This document shows positions 40,019-47,191 of a stretch of DNA of 64,000 nucleotides, in pieces. The DNA lies in contig NZ_VFID01000007.1 of NCBI RefSeq assembly GCF_006542425.1, forward strand, positions 620,001 through 684,000. Direction: 5' to 3'. The position numbers and the translations under genes are program-made. Position 1 is the stretch's first letter; each line of letters opens with the position of its first letter. The notes beneath the pieces were generated by a model, which was not told the origin of the DNA, did no database searches, and worked only from the letters and a program-made list of their open reading frames with translations. Source of the DNA: Pseudoxanthomonas sp. z9 (GTDB lineage Bacteria > Pseudomonadota > Gammaproteobacteria > Xanthomonadales > Xanthomonadaceae).

Positions 40019-43000
40019 ATGTCCGGTTCCACCGTTGTCCGCCGCACCCGCCTCACCCTTCGCCACGGACTGGCCCTGACCGCCCTGCTCGGGCTGCCGC
40101 TGGCGCAGGCCCAGCAGCCCCTGCCGCCGCGCGCCGAATGGAAGGCCAGCAGTTCCTCCACCACCAACCCGGCCATGGCCCCGGCCATGGGCATCGACGG
40201 CAATCCCAAGACCTACTGGGGCGGGCCGTTCTCGGCCGGCCACTGGTACCAGGTGGATCTGGGCCGCACCACACCGGTGGGCGGCGTGCTCATCCGGTGG
40301 GAAGGCGGCTTCGCCACCCATTACCTGATCCGCTACTCCAGCGATGGCCGGCAGTGGCGGGACGCCGTGCGGGTGACCGGCGGCAAGGGCGGCATCGAAT
40401 ACGTGATGTTCCCGAGCGTGCAGGCGCGCTATCTGCGGCTGGTGGCACCGGATCGCACGGCCGATTGGGGCGTGTCCGTGGGCGAGTTCGAGCCGGTCGC
40501 GCACGCGCCGCGCCTGCGCGGCCTCAGGGGCGATGGTGATACCGACACCCTGTGGATCGGCGGCGCGGCGCGCGTGCTGGACAAGCACAAGCCGCTGGAA
40601 ATCGAACTGCCACGCCCGTTGGCGCTGGCAGGCCTGGAAGTCACCTGGAAAACCCCGCCCGGCCGCGCGCGGCTGGAGGCGCGCGGTGCGGACGGGCGCT
40701 GGACGCCCTTGGCCGAGGATCCGGAGGTAGAAGGCGCATCTTCCTTTCTCGCCGCACCGGAGGTCCACGAGGCCACTGCGCTGCGGCTGACGACCGAAGG
40801 CGGCGATGGCGCGATCGTGGATCGCCTGCAGTTGCTCGGCCCCAAGCGGCTGATGACGCCGATGCGGCGCTACGAGATCGCCGCCACACGCCGCCATAGC
40901 GAATTGTTCCCGTCGTCGCTGAAGCAGCAGCAGGTGTACTGGACTGCAGTCGGCATTCCTGGCGGCCTGCAGAAATCGGTGTTCGACGAATACGGCAACC
41001 TGGAAGCGTTCAAGGGTGCGCCGCTGGTGCAACCGGTCTGGCGCGATCGCGGCGGCCGCGCCGCGGCGGCATTCAACGCCGATCTGCGCCATAGCCTGCG
41101 CGAAGGCTGGATGCCGATGCCGGCGGTGGAATGGTCGCCGCAGCCGGGACTGTCGCTGCGCAGCGAAGCCATCGCGATCGAGCAGAACGGCGCGCCGGTC
41201 ACCCTGGTCCGGTATCGCCTGCGCAACACCGGTGACCAGCCGGTGGACGGACAACTCTCGCTGCTGACGCGGCCGATGCAGATCAGTCCGCCGTGGCAGA
41301 ACGGCGGCTTGTCTCCCTTGCATGCCATCGCGGTGGAAGACGGCGCGGTACGGGTGAACGGGCGACGCCTGTTCCAGTCGCTGACGCCGCCCTCGGCCGC
41401 GGGCGTATCGGCATTCGGCGCGCACGGGGAAGGCGAGATCACCCGCCACGCGGCGCAGGGCGATGTGCCCGCGCAGCGCAGCGTGGCGGATCCGGACGGC
41501 CTGGCCGCGGCGATCCTGCAATATCCGGTGGAGCTGCGGCCGGGCGAGCATCGCGACGTGGTCATCGCGTTCGCGCTGGGCAACGCGCGCCTCGACACCC
41601 AGGCCCGGCAATGGCCCGACGCGCCCGCGCTGGACCGGGCGGCGCTGACCGCCGGTGGCGATCCCGGCGCGGCCTTCGACGCGCTGGCCGACACCCTCGC
41701 GCAGCAGTGGCAATCGCGTCTGGGCCGTATCGGCCTGAGCCTGCCGGATGCCTCGCTGGTGGACATGCTGCGCGCGCAGGCCGCCTACATGCTGATCAAC
41801 CAGAGCGGCCATGCGATGCAGCCGGGGCCGCGCAACTACAACCGTTCCTTCATCCGCGACGGTGCCGCCACCGCGGCGATCCTGCTGCGCATGGGCATGG
41901 GCAAGACCGCCCGCGATTACCTGCACTGGTATGCGGGCCATGCGGTGCATCCGAACGGACTGGTCTCGCCGATCCTCAATGACGATGGTTCGGTGAACAC
42001 CGGCTTCGGCTCGGATCTGGAGCACGACAGCCAGGGCCAGTTCGTCTGGCTGGTCGCGGAAATCGCGCGGCTGGACGGCGGCGCGGCCAGCGTCCGCGAG
42101 TACCAGGACGAAGTGAAGCGCGCGCTGCGCTTCCTGCAGGAACTGCGGGAGCGCACGATGGTGCCCGGCTACCTGGCCGACCGCGAGGCGCCGGAACGCT
42201 TCCACGGCATCATCGCGCCGTCGATCAGCCACGAAGGCTACCCGGTGCCGACCCACAGCTATTGGGACGACTACTGGGCGCTGAAGGGCTGGCACGACGG
42301 CGCCTGGCTGGCCGAGCAATGGGGCGACCGGGAAACCGCTGCGTGGGCGCGCGAACAGTACGCCGCGCTGAGGGATTCGATGTCGGCGTCGATGCGCGCG
42401 ACGATGAAATGGAAAGGCATCGACTACGTCCCGGCTTCCGCCGATCTGGGCGACAGCGATCCCACCAGCGTCTCGATCGGCCTGGATCCGACCGGCCAGC
42501 AGGATCTGATGCCTGCCGATGCGCTGGCGCGTACCTTCGCCCGCTACCTGGCCGACGTGCGCAAGCGCACGCCCGACGCGCTGTACGCCTACACGCCCTA
42601 CGAGATGCGCAACGTGCTGACCTACGTGCACCTGGGACAACCGGCCGAAGCCAACGAGTTGCTGCGGGATCTGGTGCGTCATCGCCGTCCGGCCGAATGG
42701 CAGGTGATCGCGGAGGTCGTCTATTCGGATCTGCGCCACGCGATTTATCTCGGCGACATGCCGCACACCTGGATCGGTTCGGAGTACGCGCGCTCGATTT
42801 TCGGCATGCTGATGTACGAGGCCGATGATCACCTGTCGCTGTTGCCCGGCACGCCGCCGGAATGGGTGGCCGGCGAAGGCTTGTCGGTCGATGGCCTGCC
42901 CACGGCCCATGGCACGCTGAAGATGCGTGCGCGTCGCGAAGGCGGACAGTTGCGGATTTCGCTGGGCGATGGCCTGCGCGGCGACACGCCGATCACGGTC

Positions 43001-43120
43001 AGCTGGCCCGGCCGCTCCGTGCCGAAGCAGGTGACCGTCGATGGCCGCCGCGTGCTCGATTTCGACGCCAACGGCGTGCGGCTCGCGCGTCCCTTCAAGG
43101 AACTGACCGCGCAATGGTAG
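40019..43120 (+). CDS. Secreted discoidin-domain glycosidase-like protein
   Basis: 1033 residues. Signal peptide about 1-32. A discoidin (F5/8 type C) carbohydrate-binding domain (40-160: DGNPKTYWGGPFSAGHWYQVDLG, RYLRLVAPD) is followed by a second beta-rich region, then an (alpha/alpha)6-barrel-like helical catalytic region from about 560 (SHAMQPGPRNYNRSFIRDGAATAAILL, NTGFGSDLEHDSQGQFVWLV, SHEGYPVPTHSYWDDYWALKGWHD). Acidic residues in RDGA and WDDYW are catalytic candidates by analogy with glycoside hydrolases such as GH15/GH65/GH78. The exact family is not certain. Promoter carries a LacI-type operator, so sugar induction is likely. Confidence 0.8.
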   Translation: MSGSTVVRRTRLTLRHGLALTALLGLPLAQAQQPLPPRAEWKASSSSTTNPAMAPAMGIDGNPKTYWGGPFSAGHWYQVDLGRTTPVGGVLIRWEGGFATHYLIRYSSDGRQWRDAVRVTGGKGGIEYVMFPSVQARYLRLVAPDRTADWGVSVGEFEPVAHAPRLRGLRGDGDTDTLWIGGAARVLDKHKPLEIELPRPLALAGLEVTWKTPPGRARLEARGADGRWTPLAEDPEVEGASSFLAAPEVHEATALRLTTEGGDGAIVDRLQLLGPKRLMTPMRRYEIAATRRHSELFPSSLKQQQVYWTAVGIPGGLQKSVFDEYGNLEAFKGAPLVQPVWRDRGGRAAAAFNADLRHSLREGWMPMPAVEWSPQPGLSLRSEAIAIEQNGAPVTLVRYRLRNTGDQPVDGQLSLLTRPMQISPPWQNGGLSPLHAIAVEDGAVRVNGRRLFQSLTPPSAAGVSAFGAHGEGEITRHAAQGDVPAQRSVADPDGLAAAILQYPVELRPGEHRDVVIAFALGNARLDTQARQWPDAPALDRAALTAGGDPGAAFDALADTLAQQWQSRLGRIGLSLPDASLVDMLRAQAAYMLINQSGHAMQPGPRNYNRSFIRDGAATAAILLRMGMGKTARDYLHWYAGHAVHPNGLVSPILNDDGSVNTGFGSDLEHDSQGQFVWLVAEIARLDGGAASVREYQDEVKRALRFLQELRERTMVPGYLADREAPERFHGIIAPSISHEGYPVPTHSYWDDYWALKGWHDGAWLAEQWGDRETAAWAREQYAALRDSMSASMRATMKWKGIDYVPASADLGDSDPTSVSIGLDPTGQQDLMPADALARTFARYLADVRKRTPDALYAYTPYEMRNVLTYVHLGQPAEANELLRDLVRHRRPAEWQVIAEVVYSDLRHAIYLGDMPHTWIGSEYARSIFGMLMYEADDHLSLLPGTPPEWVAGEGLSVDGLPTAHGTLKMRARREGGQLRISLGDGLRGDTPITVSWPGRSVPKQVTVDGRRVLDFDANGVRLARPFKELTAQW

Positions 43121-43121
43121 G

Positions 43122-43191
43122 GCCGGGCTTGCCCGGCTGCTGTTTCGCGCCGGACCGGATGCTCCGGGTAGCGGAGCAAGCTCCGCGCTAC
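43122..43191. repeat. Pair of REP-like hairpins in a convergent gap
   Basis: GCCGGGC-TT-GCCCGGC (43122-43137) and a longer imperfect GTAGCGGAGC...GCTCCGCGCTAC (43168-43191) palindrome. The second resembles the GTAGAGCGGAGC-type hairpins scattered in xanthomonad genomes and covers the stop codon of the convergent hydrolase gene. Probably a bidirectional terminator or REP element. Confidence 0.6.
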
Positions 43192-44390
43192 GGGGTGGCG
43201 AGGCGTTCCTCGATGGCCGAGAACGCCGAACGTCCACCGGCGCGCGCTTCGGGAACGCCGGTGACGAAGTAGGCCACGCCCGTGCCGGCCACCGGATCCA
43301 CCCAGAGCCCGGACAGCAGGCCATAGGCGGAACCCGAATGGCCGAAACGGGCCACTCCATCGCCGAACGGGTCGTCGTGGCAACCCTCGCGCGGCGTCGC
43401 CAACGTCTGCACCGCCAATCCGTAGCGACAGAAGAAGCCGCGTCCGCCCTGCCCGCTCTCGTCTTCCTCCGACGTCAGGCCGCTGCCCGGCGCATAACGC
43501 CACTGCGGTTCCGCCAGGGTCCGCACCGATTCCGGACGCAACAGGCGAATCCCGTCCACCTCGCCTTCGCCCAGGAGCAGGCGGCCGATTTTCGCCAGCC
43601 CGTTCGCCGAAATCCGCAGGCCACCTTGCGGCGAGAACAGCGCGCCGTTGTCGCCGGCCCGCCAGCGCGCCAGATCGCAGCCGCCATCCGCCGCCGGCAC
43701 CACCGGGCATGCCGGACGCTGCCCGCGGTTGTCATCGCGTACGGGCGCACCTGCCCCGTCATACAGCACCACCGCGCGCGCGGCGGTCGCATCGTCGCAA
43801 CTGGCCCAGTTGAAACAGCCTGCGATCTCCAGGGGATCCAGCACCAGGCGCTGCATCAACCTGTCGAAGCGCTCCCCGCTCGCCCTCTCCATCACCGATG
43901 CAATCAGCGGAAAATCCAGGTTTGCGTAGCGGAAGAACGTGCCTGGCGCGTGTGCCGGATCCCAGGCGCGCGGATCGGCCAGCACATCCTGCAGCAAGCC
44001 GCCCAGCGGCACCTGGTAATACCCCGCCGCGTCGGTCAGGCCGGCACGGTGCGAGAGCAGCAGGCGCAGGGTGATGGGGTCATCGGGAAAGGCCGGGTTG
44101 CGCAGCCGCCACCCGAGCCACCGCGATACGTCGGCATCCAGATCCAGTTGTCCCGACTCGACCAGCCGCATCACCCCGATCGCGGTGACCAGCTTGGATA
44201 TCGAGGCGATGCGCACCGGATCGTCCGCCGTCACCGCGCGCCCTGCGGCGATGTCGGCCAGACCCTGTGCGCGGGTGGCGGTCACGCCATCGCGATCGAA
44301 GGCGACGCGAACGGTCGCGATCGGCTCGCCGGCCCGCGACGGCGTCGCGGCCAGCAACAGCGCAAGCAGAAATCCGGTACGCACCATCAT
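43188..44390 (-). CDS. Serine hydrolase, class C beta-lactamase-like
   Basis: 400 residues. Signal peptide about 1-20 (MMVRTGFLLALLLAATPSRA). Penicillin-binding/beta-lactamase fold with SxxK (SISK in RIASISKLVTAIGVM), YxN (YAN in FFRYANLDFPL) and HSG in RFGHSGSAYG. Such proteins are esterases, D-aminopeptidases or low-activity beta-lactamases; the presence of the three motifs supports an active enzyme. Start at the first ATG of ATGATG near 44390, with AGGAG just before it. Cysteines (CFNWASC etc.) suggest disulfides in the periplasm. Confidence 0.88.
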   Translation of the reverse strand: MMVRTGFLLALLLAATPSRAGEPIATVRVAFDRDGVTATRAQGLADIAAGRAVTADDPVRIASISKLVTAIGVMRLVESGQLDLDADVSRWLGWRLRNPAFPDDPITLRLLLSHRAGLTDAAGYYQVPLGGLLQDVLADPRAWDPAHAPGTFFRYANLDFPLIASVMERASGERFDRLMQRLVLDPLEIAGCFNWASCDDATAARAVVLYDGAGAPVRDDNRGQRPACPVVPAADGGCDLARWRAGDNGALFSPQGGLRISANGLAKIGRLLLGEGEVDGIRLLRPESVRTLAEPQWRYAPGSGLTSEEDESGQGGRGFFCRYGLAVQTLATPREGCHDDPFGDGVARFGHSGSAYGLLSGLWVDPVAGTGVAYFVTGVPEARAGGRSAFSAIEERLATP

Positions 44391-44604
44391 GCTCTCCTGT
44401 GACATCGGACGATCCAGGCAAGCGAGTCGTGCAACGCCCGCCGTGTCGTGGATCGAAGCCTACTGCATCACCTTCCGATAGACGACCACCAGGGCAGCGG
44501 ACGAGAACACCGCGCGATGGCGAAACGCCGTTGATGCGACGCGTCATCACCGGGTGCATGGCGCGCGTGTGGCGAGCCAGGAACGAAGACGGCGGGCGCC
44601 GTGT

Positions 44605-44610
44605 TCTAAT
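44605..44610 (+). promoter_or_regulatory. Putative -10 box of ycaQ-like gene
   Basis: TCTAAT ends 7 nt before ATG 44618; consistent with a leaderless message though not a perfect TAnnnT. Confidence 0.3.
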
Positions 44611-44617
44611 CCACACC

Positions 44618-45724
44618 ATGCCTCCCGCGCCCACCCTCGACGACCTGCGCCGCCATGCGGTGGCGCGCACGCTGCCCGCCCCGACCACGCTGCTGACCGC
44701 CATCCGCCGCCTGGGTTTCGTGCAGGCCGATCCGATCCGCGCACCCGCGCGGGCGCAGGATCTGACCCTGCGCCATCGAGTGAAGGACTATCGCGCCGGC
44801 GATCTGGAGCGTCGCTACGCGCGGCTGCCGGTCGAGGAGGATTGCCTGGTCAACTACGGATTCCTGCCGCGCGAGCACCTGGCGCTGATGCACCCGCGCG
44901 TGTCATCGCGGCCCTGGGACGCGCAGACACGGCGCCGGGCGGCCGATGTGCTGGCCTTCGTGCGGGAGCGTGGCGCCGTGCATCCGCGCGAGGTCGATCA
45001 AGCGTTCGCGCATGGCCGGGTGACCAACTACTGGGGTGGCACCAGCAACGCCAGCACCCATCTGCTCGATGGCATGCACTACCGCGGCATGCTGCGCGTG
45101 CAGCGCCGCGACAGCGGTACCCGCATCTACACCGCCGCCGAGCATCCGGTCGCCGAAGACAGCGAAACGGCGCGCGTCCAGCGCGCCGCCGCCCTGCTCG
45201 ATCTGGTCGTGCGCAAGTACGCGCCCTTGCCTTCGGCCAGCCTGACCTACCTGGCGCGGCTGCTGGGCTACGGCGCCCCGCATCTGGCCACGCAGATCCA
45301 GATCGCGCTGCGACAGGCACGCGCGCAACTGGCCAGCGGCACCATCGACGGCACCACCTGGTACTGGCCGGCCGATGAGAATCCGCGCTCGCGGCGTTTC
45401 CAGGCGGACGAGCGGGTGCGCCTGCTGGCGCCATTCGATCCGGTGGCCTGGGATCGCCGCCGCTTCGAGCAGCTCTGGGGCTGGAGCTACAAGTTCGAGG
45501 CCTATACACCGGCGGCCAAGCGCCGTTTCGGCTACTACGCGCTGCCGCTGCTGTGGCGCGATCAGGTGGTCGGCTGGGCCAACGTCACCGCGAAGGAAGG
45601 CCGCCTGCAGCCGAGCTTCGGCTATACCGGCCGCTCGCCGGCGAAAGATCCGGCTTTCCGCCGCGCACTCGAGGAAGAACTGGACGACATGACCCGGTTT
45701 CTCGCTGGGCATGCCTCCGCCTGA
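44618..45724 (+). CDS. YcaQ/AlkX family DNA glycosylase (HTH_42)
   Basis: 368 residues of the HTH_42 (winged-helix) DNA glycosylase family related to E. coli YcaQ (AlkX), which unhooks interstrand crosslinks. The family Q-x-Q/D catalytic motif appears as FVQADPIRAPARAQD. Other marks: LVNYGFLPREHLALMHPR, NYWGGTSNAST, RRFEQLWGWSYKFEAYTPA. QxD versus QxQ may indicate a different preference for lesion. Cytosolic, repairs alkylation. ATG 44618 matches the usual N-terminus. Confidence 0.88.
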   Translation: MPPAPTLDDLRRHAVARTLPAPTTLLTAIRRLGFVQADPIRAPARAQDLTLRHRVKDYRAGDLERRYARLPVEEDCLVNYGFLPREHLALMHPRVSSRPWDAQTRRRAADVLAFVRERGAVHPREVDQAFAHGRVTNYWGGTSNASTHLLDGMHYRGMLRVQRRDSGTRIYTAAEHPVAEDSETARVQRAAALLDLVVRKYAPLPSASLTYLARLLGYGAPHLATQIQIALRQARAQLASGTIDGTTWYWPADENPRSRRFQADERVRLLAPFDPVAWDRRRFEQLWGWSYKFEAYTPAAKRRFGYYALPLLWRDQVVGWANVTAKEGRLQPSFGYTGRSPAKDPAFRRALEEELDDMTRFLAGHASA

Positions 45725-45838
45725 TCGCCACCTGCCTACCCGGGGAGGTGTCATCGCCGGGAACGATGGCACGGAACGCCGACGTCAACCGGATCGCGCG
45801 GGACACCACTATTTTCCACGCAACGTCGACGCACTGCC

Positions 45839-46888
45839 CTACTTCAGGCACGCGCCCAACTGGTTCTCCGCATACCACAGCGCGCGCCGCGCCTGGTCGT
45901 AGGCCGCGTCGCCGCGGCGCGGCAGCATCTGCTTGGCCATGATCGGATCGGCGCCGTGGGCGAGCGCGTACTCGACCTGCTCCAGTTCGGTCAGGTGGGT
46001 GCGCGCGGTAGCCAGCAGCTTCCGCACCTTCGCCGCGTCGCACGAGTCAGCGCGCTTCTGCAACCCTTCCATCGTGGCGCGGATCCGGCGGCTGGCTTCG
46101 CCCGCCAGGCCCGGCACCTTCTCATGCGGGATGGGCGCCGCCTTGTAGGCATCGCCGGTTTCCGCGCGTCCCAGGTCTGAAGCCTGCTCATAGGCCTGCG
46201 GTTTGAATCCCACCTCCGGCGGGGGGCGCGCGCGCACCGTCTGTCGCTCTTCGCCGAAGATTTTCTTCCCGATGGCCGCCAGACCGTCGCCGAGTTTGCG
46301 CGCGGCCTGCTGCCCGAGGGTGCCATCGCTGGCCCAGGTGCCACCGAACGGACTGTCGGGATCGGTTTCGATGGGATTGGGCGGATACAGCAGATCCCGG
46401 GCGCGCTTGAGTTCGCGTTCGTTGGGCAGGCCCGGCGGATTGGCGGAAGGCTCGTTCTTGGCCATCGGATCGATGCGCGCCTGCGGCGGCAACCGGGCCC
46501 GACCGGTCTCGCGGTCATACAGGCGGTCGACCACCCGGTTCTCCGTGGGAACGGGTGGCACGGTGCGTCGGGCTTCCGGCCGCGCCGCGTTCGCCGGCGT
46601 GGTCGTGCGGGGTGGCGCGGTCGTGTCCGGTGCTTGCGCCGCGGCGGCATCCGGCGATCGGCGAACATCGGCGGAAGGAGGCGCGGGTGACCAACGCGGC
46701 CGTTCCAGGTAGACCACCCGCAGCGAATCGTCGTCGCGCGCAGTAGGCAACATGGGGCCCTTCAGCAGCAGCTTGCCCATCAACAGGAGGATGGCGGCGG
46801 CGGTAGCCGCGGCGATGACGCGTGAGGCGGATTCATCGGGATAGGCGAATCTCACGCGTTCTGCAGCCTTCTGGGCGACGATGGGCAT
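45839..46888 (-). CDS. Hypothetical single-pass, Pro-rich membrane protein
   Basis: 349 residues with a short cytoplasmic N-terminus (basic), one membrane helix about 23-43 (VIAAATAAAILLLMGKLLL), then a Pro/Arg/Thr-rich periplasmic linker (about 60-130) and a mostly helical C-terminal domain (about 200-349) with RRIRATMEGLQKRADSC, ATARTHLTELEQVEYALAHG and LWYAENQLGACLK. The overall plan resembles TonB-like spanners, but no TonB C-terminal domain is evident. Start chosen at ATG 46888 rather than TTG 46897. Function unknown; divergent from the region before the aceE terminator. Confidence 0.65.
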   Translation of the reverse strand: MPIVAQKAAERVRFAYPDESASRVIAAATAAAILLLMGKLLLKGPMLPTARDDDSLRVVYLERPRWSPAPPSADVRRSPDAAAAQAPDTTAPPRTTTPANAARPEARRTVPPVPTENRVVDRLYDRETGRARLPPQARIDPMAKNEPSANPPGLPNERELKRARDLLYPPNPIETDPDSPFGGTWASDGTLGQQAARKLGDGLAAIGKKIFGEERQTVRARPPPEVGFKPQAYEQASDLGRAETGDAYKAAPIPHEKVPGLAGEASRRIRATMEGLQKRADSCDAAKVRKLLATARTHLTELEQVEYALAHGADPIMAKQMLPRRGDAAYDQARRALWYAENQLGACLK

Positions 46889-47140
46889 CCGCTTCAACGA
46901 GCGGACAGGATGCCGGTTGACCGATGTTGCCTCTGCAAGTTCCCATCGTTGAAGTCCCCCCGCAGTATTTCACGTGCCTGCGTTTTCCTGCTATTCATGC
47001 GCTCGTTTGCGCACGATGTTTGTTTTTCGTTTTTCGGTGGCAGGCACCGCGCGACAGCCTTGTGGCGCGGGCGAATGTCCAGGTCGCCACGCCGATGCAT
47101 GGGATCACGTCCCGCGAAAACGCAGGCGAATCGCGACAAG
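46889..47140. other. 252-nt A/T-richer intergenic region
   Basis: No gene recognised. T-rich stretches (TTTGTTTTTCGTTTTTCGG near 47020-47040) and the sequence upstream of the single-pass protein; probably promoter sequence. The aceE terminator follows at 47147. Confidence 0.4.
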
Positions 47141-47169
47141 AAAAAAGGCGGCCCGGTGGCCGCCTTTTT
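47141..47169. terminator. Bidirectional terminator after aceE
   Basis: GGCGGCC (47147-47153), loop CGGT, GGCCGCC (47158-47164), flanked by six A on the left and five T on the right. For the minus-strand aceE the A-run becomes the U-tract. The stem is the same 7-bp sequence as at 3345. Confidence 0.88.
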
Positions 47170-47191
47170 CTGTTTGCTATCGATGGTCTGA

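Noticed and set aside
39953..43360. 1135-residue minus-strand open frame opposite the discoidin-glycosidase
   Set aside because: Same reason; it also runs through the LacI-type operator and promoter of the real gene.
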